Part shown: positions 7,738 through 15,360 of the stretch, one piece after another
Position numbering within the stretch: the first letter of the stretch is position 1
Layout: each line of letters starts with the position of its first letter
DNA from: Anaerospora hongkongensis
GTDB lineage: Bacteria > Bacillota > Negativicutes > Sporomusales > DSM-15969
DNA: 64,000 nucleotides
NCBI RefSeq assembly: GCF_004339805.1
Contig: NZ_SLUI01000011.1
Coordinates: 1-64,000, forward strand
Direction: 5' to 3'
Made by a program: the position numbers and the translations under genes
The notes under the pieces: model-generated
The model's input: only the letters and a program-made list of their open reading frames with translations
What the model was told of the DNA's origin: nothing
Databases searched by the model: none

Positions 7738-9084
7738 ATGAGCATATTTCATGCCTGTGATATACGAGGTATTGCCGGAAAAGAGCTGAATGGGATTATG
7801 GCTCGCCGTATTGCTCTGGCAGTAGGGGTTAAACTGACTGGACGGAGGGTCGTTGTCGGGGGAGATATCCGTCTGTCAACTCCCGAACTGCAGCGGATTA
7901 TGCTGGACACCCTTGCTGAATCAGGCTGTGAGGTAATCGATATTGGCACGGTAGCGACTCCGGTTTTCTACTATGCAATGAAGGTTATGAATGCTGACGG
8001 CGGTGTAATGGTTACAGCTTCCCATAATCCGGGTGCCTATAACGGTTTCAAACTCGTCTTTGGTGCTCAGCCTGTCACAGAAGCGGATATTAAAGAAATT
8101 GCCCGCATGGTCGAACGCAATGAACGTGTCTTCGGACCAGGGAAGGTCGTGCCCAAAGCCGTTGTCAGTGACTACATCGCTGATACTACTGCCAAGGCCC
8201 GTTTTACTCCGCTAAAAGTAGTGGTAGATGCGGGTAACGGAGCTACTGCCCGTATTGCTCCGGCCTTGTTTAGAGCCGCCGGCTATGAAGTAATTGAACT
8301 TTACTGCGATGCCGACGGTCTTTTCCCGAACCGCCCGCCTAACCCGGCCTTAGCTGAAAACCTGACCGCCCTCGGAGATAAAGTGCGACAGACCGGTGCC
8401 CGGCTGGGCGTCGCTTTTGATGGTGATGGTGACAGAGCGGGCTTTGTTGATGAAAATGGCAGGGCAATTGATAATGATGACATTATTGTGCTGCTGGGTA
8501 AATATTATTTGGAAGGCGGGCAGGGGACTGTCGTCTATGATGCCAAGTGCTCGATGGTAGTACCAGAGGAAATTACCAAAGCAGGCGGAAGGGCGGTAAT
8601 GGCCCGGGCAGGCCACACGTTCAGTAAGGCTGCTTTCTTGCGCGAAAAGGCACTCTTTGCGGGCGAAATCAGCGGTCATTTTTTCTTTCGCGAGCTAGGC
8701 TATGATGATGGTATGTTTGCTGCCTTGAAAGTGTGTGAATTTGTCGATGAGCATGGCTCTTTGTCGGCGCTGACTGATGCCATTCCTAATTACCTGCTGA
8801 CGCCGGACATCCGTGTACCCTACAAAGGGAATGATAAGGAAGCAATTCTGGCAGAAGCAGCGCAACGGCTCGACGCATATAAGCCGAACCTCATCGACGG
8901 TGTGCGAATTGAATTTGCCGATGGCTGGGGGATGATACGCTCATCCGTTACCGAGCCGTTGTTTACGCTGCGGTTTGAAGCCAAAACAGAACAGCGTCTG
9001 CAGGAGATTATTACGATTTTATTGGCAGCGCTGCCTGAGGCTGTGAGGGAGGCCGTTTTACTGAAATTACCTGCCGGGAAATAA
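7738..9084 (+). CDS. Phosphomannomutase / phosphoglucomutase
   Basis: A 448-residue alpha-D-phosphohexomutase. The four-domain signature is complete: the phosphoserine loop VTASHNPGAYNGFK, the Mg site DGDGDRAGFVDENG, the sugar-binding loop FAGEISGHFFF (GEMSGH class) and a C-terminal phosphate-binding domain with RSSVTEP. The GEISGH form is that of ManB/AlgC-type dual-specificity enzymes, which interconvert mannose and glucose 1- and 6-phosphates for envelope polysaccharides. ATG 7738 has AAAGGAG in front. An upstream in-frame ATG/ATA stretch from 7708 lacks an RBS. A TACAAT -10 lies at about 7700. Confidence 0.92.
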   Translation: MSIFHACDIRGIAGKELNGIMARRIALAVGVKLTGRRVVVGGDIRLSTPELQRIMLDTLAESGCEVIDIGTVATPVFYYAMKVMNADGGVMVTASHNPGAYNGFKLVFGAQPVTEADIKEIARMVERNERVFGPGKVVPKAVVSDYIADTTAKARFTPLKVVVDAGNGATARIAPALFRAAGYEVIELYCDADGLFPNRPPNPALAENLTALGDKVRQTGARLGVAFDGDGDRAGFVDENGRAIDNDDIIVLLGKYYLEGGQGTVVYDAKCSMVVPEEITKAGGRAVMARAGHTFSKAAFLREKALFAGEISGHFFFRELGYDDGMFAALKVCEFVDEHGSLSALTDAIPNYLLTPDIRVPYKGNDKEAILAEAAQRLDAYKPNLIDGVRIEFADGWGMIRSSVTEPLFTLRFEAKTEQRLQEIITILLAALPEAVREAVLLKLPAGK

Positions 9085-9157
9085 TGGATAAAGAGGATTT
9101 TGGCCCTTAAAAAGCGAATTTACTCATGGTTAATACGCAATAAGAAGGTGCCAAACA

Positions 9158-9934
9158 GTGAAGGTCCATGTTTTAGCCAGTGGCAGTGCTGGCAACGCTA
9201 TTTTCCTGAAAAGTGAGCATACAAGCATTTTGATTGATGCCGGTATCAGCGCGAGGCGAATTAAGAATTCCCTTGCAGAAATCGGTACAGCTATTGAAGA
9301 TATTGATGGGGTATTCATTACCCATGAGCACAGTGATCATATTAAAGGGCTGCCGACGCTCCTGAAAAAATACCGTCTGCCTGTATATACCCGTCCCGCA
9401 ACCTGGGAGGCAATGCCTTTCAAAGAGCCTCTGCCTTATGAGTGCTTTCGCGGCTTGCCGGAGAGTGTTGACCTTGGCACGGTAAAAATAGAACCCTTTG
9501 CGATTTCCCATGACGCTGCCGATCCGGTAGGGTTCAATTTCTTTTGCCGGGGCAATAAGTGCAGTGTTGCTACCGACCTGGGATTTGTTACAGAGAGCGT
9601 AAAAAAAGCGCTGGCCTTATCTGATATTCTAGTGCTTGAATCCAATCATGATACGGAGATGCTTGAAAAAGGATCGTATCCATGGCCGTTGAAAAAGCGT
9701 ATCATGAGCAACCGGGGGCATCTTTCCAATATTGATGCTGCCTGGACGATTGCCCGGCTGCCCCGTAAAACGCATACGCATGTTTTTCTGGCCCACATGA
9801 GTAAAGAAAACAATCGCCCGGAACTAGCCCGTGAAACTGTGGGCAATATTTTAAGCTCTCAGGGGCTGCGGTTAGGGATGGACGTTTCGCTTCATCTTAC
9901 TTTTCCTGATCAAACAGCGAGTATAGCTGAATGA
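9158..9934 (+). CDS. yycJ: MBL-fold exonuclease/hydrolase, YycJ (WalJ) family
   Basis: The 258-residue protein begins with KVHVLASGSAGNAIFL and contains the metallo-beta-lactamase motif THEHSDHIKG plus further ligands (AISHDAADP, ATDLGFV, ESNHD, LAHMSKEN). This is the YycJ/WalJ family, often encoded beside walRK, htrA and rlmH in Firmicutes; exonuclease activity has been proposed for relatives. A GTG start at 9158 follows AAGAAGGTG. It heads a compact three-gene unit with the htrA-like and rlmH genes, with 16 bp to the next ORF. The walRK genes normally upstream in Bacilli are absent here. Confidence 0.88.
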   Translation: MKVHVLASGSAGNAIFLKSEHTSILIDAGISARRIKNSLAEIGTAIEDIDGVFITHEHSDHIKGLPTLLKKYRLPVYTRPATWEAMPFKEPLPYECFRGLPESVDLGTVKIEPFAISHDAADPVGFNFFCRGNKCSVATDLGFVTESVKKALALSDILVLESNHDTEMLEKGSYPWPLKKRIMSNRGHLSNIDAAWTIARLPRKTHTHVFLAHMSKENNRPELARETVGNILSSQGLRLGMDVSLHLTFPDQTASIAE

Positions 9935-9950
9935 CGCTGAGGAGGTTGAA

Positions 9951-11069
9951 ATGATGTCTAGACGAATTACACCTATTTTAGTAATTGCTTTGATTGGTGC
10001 CGTTATCGGCGGCAGTTTGGTATACAGTTGGGGTGGGAAGTTCTACGCCAAACCCAATCCGCAAATGCCGAATCTAGCGCAGCAGGTCCCCGGCTTGAAG
10101 GCGCCTACAGCGCAGGCTAGTATCTCTGATGCCCGCAATACGGCTATCGTCCGGGCTGCGCAGGCTGTAGGACCTTCCGTTGTCGGGATAACCAATAAAG
10201 CATACGCCCGGGATTTTTATAACCGGAAAGTCCTTGTTGAGCAGGGAACCGGTTCGGGCGTCATTTTTGATGCAAATGGCTACATTGCCACGAATAATCA
10301 CGTAGTAGAAAATGCCCAGGAAATTGTTGTTTCGTTAGCAGACGGACGTACTGTTCCCGGGAAAGTTCTCGGTACAGACCCAGCTACTGATCTGGCAGTG
10401 GTGAAAGTAGAACTTACCGGCCTGCCTGCTGCTCAATTCGGGGACTCGGATACAGTCATGGTCGGAGAGCCGGCTATTGCGATTGGCAATCCATTGGGCC
10501 TGGAGTTTAAAGGCAGTGTTACGGCTGGTGTGATTAGTGCGCTTAACCGGTCACTGGAAATCGGGGAACGCCGGTTTAAGCTGATTCAGACGGATGCCGC
10601 GATTAATCCCGGCAACTCTGGTGGTGCCCTGGTAAATGCCGATGGGGTTGTCATCGGGATTAACAGTGCTAAAATTTCGGTTGCCGGGGTTGAGGGAATC
10701 GGTTTTTCCATTCCCATCAACTCAGCTCGTCCTATTCTGCAGTCCATAATTGAAAAGGGCCGTGTCATCCGGGCTTATCTGGGTGTGGGGGCTCTGGATA
10801 AGAGTGCAGCCGCTAAATACGGCTACGATCTTAACATTGACAAAGGTGTATATATTGCGAAAGCATCGAAGAACGGACCTGCCGGCAAAGCGGGTATCCG
10901 TGAAGGCGATATTGTATTGAAAGTTGCCGGTCAGGAAACGAACAGCGTAGCAGACCTGCGTTCCGTATTGGATGCCCAGCCTGTGGGCAGTCAGGTTGAA
11001 GTTCAGTTCAGCCGCAACGGCCAGGTGCAGACCATTTCCGTACTTCTAGAAGAGATGCCGGCTGAATAA
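9951..11069 (+). CDS. HtrA/DegP-like serine protease (S1C) with PDZ domain
   Basis: This 372-residue protein has an N-terminal signal anchor (about residues 7-25). A trypsin-like domain follows with the triad His in ATNNHVVENA, Asp in PATDLAVVKV and Ser in INPGNSGGALV, and then one C-terminal PDZ domain (about 275-365, LGVGALDKSAAAKYG...GIREGDIVLKVAG). It fits HtrA proteases that degrade misfolded envelope proteins. Start at the first of two adjacent ATGs (9951 or 9954) behind GAGGAGG. Its stop overlaps the ATG of rlmH (TAATG), so the two are coupled, as in the Bacillus yycK-rlmH arrangement. Confidence 0.92.
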   Translation: MMSRRITPILVIALIGAVIGGSLVYSWGGKFYAKPNPQMPNLAQQVPGLKAPTAQASISDARNTAIVRAAQAVGPSVVGITNKAYARDFYNRKVLVEQGTGSGVIFDANGYIATNNHVVENAQEIVVSLADGRTVPGKVLGTDPATDLAVVKVELTGLPAAQFGDSDTVMVGEPAIAIGNPLGLEFKGSVTAGVISALNRSLEIGERRFKLIQTDAAINPGNSGGALVNADGVVIGINSAKISVAGVEGIGFSIPINSARPILQSIIEKGRVIRAYLGVGALDKSAAAKYGYDLNIDKGVYIAKASKNGPAGKAGIREGDIVLKVAGQETNSVADLRSVLDAQPVGSQVEVQFSRNGQVQTISVLLEEMPAE

Positions 11070-11548
11070 TGAGAATATCGATTGTAACGGCTGGTAAAAT
11101 TAAAGAGAAGTATTTAACGGCAGGAATTGCCGAATTTGTAAAGCGTCTTGGTCCTTACTGCCGGCTGGAGATTATCGAAGTAGAAGAAGAGCGGATGCCG
11201 GAAAACCCGTCGGATGCTGAAAAAACCAAAGCGCTCGCCAAGGAAGGCGAGCGCCTGTTAAAGGCAGTACGAGATTCAAGCTATCTGATGGTGCTTGATT
11301 TGGTTGGAAAGCCTCTGTCCTCGGAAGAGCTGTCAGCGAAACTTGATAAGCTGGGGCTGGAAGGGCAGAGTGATCTTACCTTCATCATTGGCGGCGCTTT
11401 TGGCTTGTCCGACGAAGTTCGCAAAGCGGCGAAAGAACGCTTGTCTTTCAGCAAACTAACCTTTACTCATCAAATGATCCGCCTGCTGCTGGTGGAGCAG
11501 ATATACCGGGCTTTCCGGATTAGCCGGGGAGAACCGTACCACTGGTAA
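11069..11548 (+). CDS. rlmH: 23S rRNA pseudouridine-1915 N3-methyltransferase RlmH
   Basis: A 159-residue SPOUT-class methyltransferase that methylates pseudouridine 1915 in helix 69 of 23S rRNA using SAM. Conserved blocks are ITAGKIKEKYL-like at the N-terminus (IVTAGKIKEKYL), SYLMVLDLVGKPLSSEELS, the knotted SAM loop FIIGGAFGLSDEV and the C-terminal HQMIRLLLVEQIYRAFRI...PYHW end, which is invariant in the family. Length is exactly typical. ATG overlaps the htrA stop. A terminator follows within 15 bases. Confidence 0.96.
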   Translation: MRISIVTAGKIKEKYLTAGIAEFVKRLGPYCRLEIIEVEEERMPENPSDAEKTKALAKEGERLLKAVRDSSYLMVLDLVGKPLSSEELSAKLDKLGLEGQSDLTFIIGGAFGLSDEVRKAAKERLSFSKLTFTHQMIRLLLVEQIYRAFRISRGEPYHW

Positions 11549-11889
11549 CGGTGCTGGTTTTGACCTCAAGTTCTGTTTTTGCAGGGCTTGAGGTTTTTTT
11601 GCGAGTTTTTTTCAAGTAAAGGGATGGTAGCGGCCCTAGGTGCCTCATCCACTTCCATCATGTCTCGGTGGAGACTGTAAAAGTAATAACAGCCAGAAGA
11701 TAATCCTAAAAAATATCCGGCATTAAGATGCCTGATAAGCGGAATAAGAGGAAGATGGGTAGGGTGGTATTCTGTATAATAATACTATAAAGCGTTGTAT
11801 ATCGAAGCTGCTGTGGTAAATAAAGGAGATTCAGCAATGAATATTTAATTAGTAACAAAGCGAAATTATAGTAAAGCTTGGAGTATGCA
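11549..11889. other. Gene-free stretch after rlmH
   Basis: Besides the rlmH terminator it holds the 15-mer ATGTCTCGGTGGAGA (11660-11674), which recurs at 12701-12715. Further on are an AT-rich TATAATAATACTATAAAG segment (about 11776-11793) that could be a promoter for the J-domain remnant, and a strong RBS (AAAGGAG) feeding a four-codon ORF, ATG AAT ATT TAA (11837-11848). No other coding potential was recognised. Confidence 0.6.
11563..11600 (+). terminator. Terminator of rlmH
   Basis: ACCTCAAG and CTTGAGGT arms with an additional CTG/CAG pairing in the loop, followed by TTTTTTT. A similar but perfect version occurs at 12767-12804. Confidence 0.85.
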
Positions 11890-12498
11890 ATGAAAAATTA
11901 TTACTCAATATTGGGTGTTCCTCCGACAGCTAACAAACAGGATATAAGGAAGGCATATCGCGAAAAGGCTAAACTATATCATCCGGATGTAAAATAAAAA
12001 TAATGATGCTCATAAAATATTTATCGACATTGGAGAAGCTTATGAAATACTATATAATCCTGATACTCGCAAGCAATATGATGATTTTTTAAGAAACGGT
12101 ACATATAGCTCCCAGGCTTCTTCTTCAAATGGTTTTCCAGTCAGCAAAATAAGGCAAGGCAAAAAGCCGAAGAATACGCAAAAATGAGTTTGGCAGATCT
12201 GTTGAACGGTATATTGGATTTAGCATATATTGCAACTAAAACAGTTGTTGTTGGTCAAAAAGGTGTATGGTTAGATATTGGTGACTATATCAGTCTAGGA
12301 TTAAAGGGAACGGTCCTTCTTATATGCCTAGGTTTACTTTTTACGGGTATTGGGACAATCCCTGGAGCTGTAATTGGTTTGCTAACATCCAAATCTCTAT
12401 TTAAAAATGGAAAATTTATCGGTATTGGCCCACTGTTGATTAGTACAGTTACAATGGTATGTGCAATAGGATTTTTTGTTTTTAAGTTGTTATATTGA
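11890..12498 (+). pseudogene. Broken J-domain membrane protein gene (two compensating frameshifts)
   Basis: From ATG 11890 the frame encodes a DnaJ J-domain start (NYYSILGVPPTANKQDIRKA and the catalytic HPD in YHPDVK), then stops at 11995. Skipping one A in the AAAA run (11991-11994) restores the rest of the J-domain in another frame (IFIDIGEAYEIL, DTRKQYDDFL) until a stop at 12185. The original frame resumes somewhere in 12090-12150 and continues as QQNKARQKAEEYAKMSLADL into a C-terminal part with two membrane segments (about 12300-12375 and 12420-12495). The whole span is 609 bp, an exact multiple of three, so the ancestral product was 202 residues. Either a true pseudogene or two indel errors in homopolymer/repeat tracts; the C-terminal piece alone (12184-12498) remains open. 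Confidence 0.75.
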
Positions 12499-12666
12499 AA
12501 TGATATCTTAGGTGTTATTTTTGATAGTCACCTTAATCAGCTCAATAAGTTGTTAGCATAGACTTTGTTATCGAGAATCAATTTGATGGCAGGATAAGTG
12601 AAGACTAAAAGGTGAGGAATGGGTAGCTAGTTTGGGATGCTTCCTCTTTGTCAAAACAAAGTTGTC

Positions 12667-12691
12667 AAAAAAGGAACGTCCCCACTGTCAC
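12667..12691. repeat. REP-type half-element
   Basis: AAAAAAGGAACGTCCCCACTGTCAC-type sequence matching the right arm of the complete palindrome at 21877-21930 with one difference (GGAACG for GGACCG). The left arm is no longer recognisable. Confidence 0.65.
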
Positions 12692-12766
12692 ATTTCAATT
12701 ATGTCTCGGTGGAGATTCCTGTAAACTGACCGCAACCATTAAATGATCCGCATGCGCCTCCTTTTG

Positions 12767-12804
12767 CCTCAAGCCCTGTTTTTTTACAGGGCTTGAGGTT
12801 TTTT
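12767..12804 (+). terminator. Orphan terminator
   Basis: 13-bp perfect arms CCTCAAGCCCTGT / complement around TTTTTT, then TTTTTT. Its sequence closely resembles the rlmH terminator, suggesting duplication. The only gene it could serve is the J-domain remnant. Confidence 0.8.
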
Positions 12805-13040
12805 GTGCGTTTCTAATGCTTGAAGGTGAAAGGTATTTATTGAACAAAGACTGAATACTACTAAGCAAGGATTTGTTATATAATAGCGTTTAAGGAAAAC
12901 GGCGATATGCAATAAAACACGGGGACAGGGAAAAATATCGAAAAAGAAACAGCGGCTCCGCCTGCAGAAGCTAAATTTCAATACTGGCAGATGGAGCTAT
13001 CGGTAAGACGATTTCTTTTTTTATTGACAAGGAGGTTGGC

Positions 13041-13880
13041 ATGAACAAACTGAGAACGATCCGCAAAATTGTGACAGGAAAACATACCGTGGACGGAGCC
13101 GGCGTCAAACTGGTGAGAGTAATTGGCCGCGACGACACGAAAGAATTTGATCCTTTTCTCATGCTGGATGCCTTTGATTCGGTGGACCCTGACGATTATA
13201 TCAAAGGTTTCCCCTGGCATCCGCACCGTGGCATTGAGACGATTACCTATCTCATTCAAGGTGAAATTGAGCACGGAGACAGTCTGGGAAATACAGGAAG
13301 GATTTTAACTGGCGAATGCCAGTGGATGACGGCCGGCGCTGGAATTCTTCATCAGGAAATGCCAAAGGCCAGTGAGCGAATGCTTGGGGTCCAACTTTGG
13401 CTCAATCTGCCGGCGAAAGATAAAATGGTGCCCCCAAAATATCACGGGATACGTAAGGAGGACATCCCGGTTATTGATGAAGGAGACCGGCAGATACACA
13501 TCCTGTCCGGGATCTATGGCGGCAAAACCGGAGCCATGGAAGGCGAATATTGTAAGCCTCTGCTGCTGGATGTAGAAGTGCGTGCCGGGGCTGAGTGGTC
13601 ACTTGCTATTGCAGCAAATGCAACTCTGTTTATTTATATTTTTCAGGGAGCAGGAACCTTTGGCAGCGATAGATTAATCCCGGCCAAGCATGCTGTATTA
13701 TTTGATGAAACAGGTACATTCCTGGTAAGAGCCTCCAATGAGGGTATACGGTTTTTCCTGATGGCCGGGGAGATGCTGCAGGAACCCATTGCCTGGGGTG
13801 GTCCAATTGTTATGAATACCCGGGAAGAATTGCAGCTTGCTTTCCGGGAGTTAGAAGAAGGCAAATTCATCAAATCTTGA
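13041..13880 (+). CDS. Pirin family protein
   Basis: A 279-residue bicupin of the pirin family. The N-terminal cupin retains the iron ligands: two His in WHPHRGIETITY, then His and Glu in AGILHQEMP. The C-terminal cupin (about 165-270) lacks such a set, as is usual. Bacterial pirins have been reported as quercetinases, redox sensors or modulators of pyruvate metabolism, and the role here cannot be assigned. AAGGAGG lies 8 bases before the ATG. The gene is monocistronic, ending in a 16-bp hairpin. Confidence 0.92.
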   Translation: MNKLRTIRKIVTGKHTVDGAGVKLVRVIGRDDTKEFDPFLMLDAFDSVDPDDYIKGFPWHPHRGIETITYLIQGEIEHGDSLGNTGRILTGECQWMTAGAGILHQEMPKASERMLGVQLWLNLPAKDKMVPPKYHGIRKEDIPVIDEGDRQIHILSGIYGGKTGAMEGEYCKPLLLDVEVRAGAEWSLAIAANATLFIYIFQGAGTFGSDRLIPAKHAVLFDETGTFLVRASNEGIRFFLMAGEMLQEPIAWGGPIVMNTREELQLAFRELEEGKFIKS

Positions 13881-13973
13881 AAATAGAGTAATCTGCCATG
13901 GTGCTGCCATGTTCGTTAAGTTAATAGATTTTTTGCAGCTTCTGGGATCCCTAAGGCACTGCAAAATACCTGC

Positions 13974-14011
13974 AACAAAGCCCAGCTGTAAATGAACAGC
14001 TGGGCTTTGTT
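13974..14011 (+). terminator. Terminator of the pirin gene
   Basis: 16-bp perfect arms AACAAAGCCCAGCTGT / complement with a 6-base loop (AAATGA). Weak T-tail. Confidence 0.8.
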
Positions 14012-14088
14012 GTATCAGATCGTTATTTTATATAATTTACTCCTATGCCAACAAGAACTTTTACCTATTATTTTTATAGGTTAGCTTT

Positions 14089-14097
14089 TGCTATAAT
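14089..14097 (+). promoter_or_regulatory. Extended -10 promoter of the AEC carrier gene
   Basis: TGCTATAAT is a perfect extended -10 (TG-N-TATAAT), 36 bases ahead of the ATG at 14133. No good -35 is needed for this class. Confidence 0.6.
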
Positions 14098-14123
14098 GAT
14101 ACGCAAATAGAAAAGCAGCGGCG

Positions 14124-15068
14124 GTGGCATATATGGTTTTTTTGCATGCGGTCGAAGGGTTGTTGAGCATCATAATTATGGTTACTTTAGGGTATTGGCT
14201 GAATGTCAAAGGATGGTTTGAACTAGAACCCTCTAGATTAATTCCTAAGCTGGTTAATTATATAGCTTTACCGACCTATATGATTTGGAATCTATTAAGT
14301 ACTTTTGATAAAGCGAATTTTATGCAGCTTATTTCCGGTATTATTGTTCCTATCATGGCGATGCTTACCAGTTTTGTGGTCAGTTATATATTATCGCATC
14401 TGTTGGACTTACCTGATGACAGAAAAGGCATTTTCCGCTCGGCATTTTTTTGTTCAAGTTCGGTATTTGTGGGCGTACCGGTCAATTTAGCACTATTCGG
14501 GGAAGAAAGCTTGCCCTATGTACTGGTTTATTTTCTTTCAAATGCCTTTCTCTTTTGGACCTTGGGCAACTATTCCATCAGTTTGTCAGGAAAAATGACA
14601 CCGGCTAAATTAATAAGCATTCAAACCCTAAAACGAGTATGTTCGCCTCCGTTTATGGGTTTTGCTTTGGCAGTATTGTTTATTTTTTCCGAAATTCATC
14701 TGCCTGCGTTTATCATGAACACCTGCAAATACTTGGGGGCCATGACTACCCCCTTATCGATGCTTTTTATCGGGATGGCTATGTGCGGTGTGAATCTGAA
14801 AAAAACAAAAATAAGCAAGGATATTTTAGTATTATTGGCAGGCCGTTTTATTATCTCACCACTTGCGGTGCTGTTAGTGGCTGCTTTTATTCCCATTCCC
14901 GAATTAATGAAGAAAGTATTTGTGATTCAAGCAGCTTTGCCTGTTATGACGCATACTACGGTACTTGCCAAGGTGTATGAAGCCGATACGGAATACGCTG
15001 CAATCCTGGTAAGTATTACGACAATTTTTGCCGTGCTTGCTATTCCGGTTTACAAAGCAATTATATAA
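14124..15068 (+). CDS. AEC family carrier (malate/auxin efflux type permease)
   Basis: A 314-residue membrane protein with about ten hydrophobic segments and the AEC (auxin efflux carrier / MleP) layout: two halves of five helices linked by a polar loop (SGKMTPAKLISIQTLKRV). Conserved elements include FVGVPVNLALFGEE in the first half and PLSMLFIGMAM and QAALPVMTHTTVLA in the second. Family members move malate, malonate or other carboxylates, and the substrate here is not evident. The start is GTG 14124 or ATG 14133, both poorly supported by an RBS. It is followed by a strong hairpin. Confidence 0.87.
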   Translation: MAYMVFLHAVEGLLSIIIMVTLGYWLNVKGWFELEPSRLIPKLVNYIALPTYMIWNLLSTFDKANFMQLISGIIVPIMAMLTSFVVSYILSHLLDLPDDRKGIFRSAFFCSSSVFVGVPVNLALFGEESLPYVLVYFLSNAFLFWTLGNYSISLSGKMTPAKLISIQTLKRVCSPPFMGFALAVLFIFSEIHLPAFIMNTCKYLGAMTTPLSMLFIGMAMCGVNLKKTKISKDILVLLAGRFIISPLAVLLVAAFIPIPELMKKVFVIQAALPVMTHTTVLAKVYEADTEYAAILVSITTIFAVLAIPVYKAII

Positions 15069-15144
15069 ACGACAAATCATTACTAATGAGAATGGGGATA
15101 ACACTGCCTTAAGCACAGAGCCCGGGGCGGTGTTCTAACCGTAG

Positions 15145-15183
15145 AAACAGGAAGCTTCCAAGCTTTGGAAGCTTCCTGTTTTA
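15145..15183 (+). terminator. Terminator after the AEC carrier
   Basis: 17-bp perfect arms AAACAGGAAGCTTCCAA / complement around GCT, then TTT. Confidence 0.85.
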
Positions 15184-15296
15184 TGCGTTGTATTAAGTAT
15201 GAATCAGTACCTTATTACGGACATGAGAATAAGAGAATTTTATTGAGATTAATAAAAATTAAATATTTTATTTATTTTAAATATTATATTACACTG

Positions 15297-15323
15297 ATTT
15301 CAGAATTTAAATAATTCTGAAAT
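15297..15323 (+). promoter_or_regulatory. Palindromic operator candidate before the aconitase gene
   Basis: ATTTCAGAATT and its exact complement flank TAAAT, in an AT-rich leader 38 bases ahead of the aconitase ATG. The right half shares TAAATAATTC with a second palindrome before the DASS transporter (18506-18528). A regulator is not encoded next to it, apart from the soluble chemoreceptor-like gene downstream. Confidence 0.45.
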
Positions 15324-15360
15324 TAATCTCTAGGCTTTTCACCTGATAAGGGAGGATAAA

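Larger units (their letters stand above)
12499..13040. other. Gene-free stretch with repeat remnants
   Basis: It holds a REP-type half-palindrome (12667-12691), a second copy of the ATGTCTCGGTGGAGA 15-mer (12701-12715), a short rlmH-like fragment AAATGATCCGCATGC (12740-12754), a strong terminator (12767-12804) and the pirin RBS at the end. No protein-coding frame is convincing. Confidence 0.6.
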
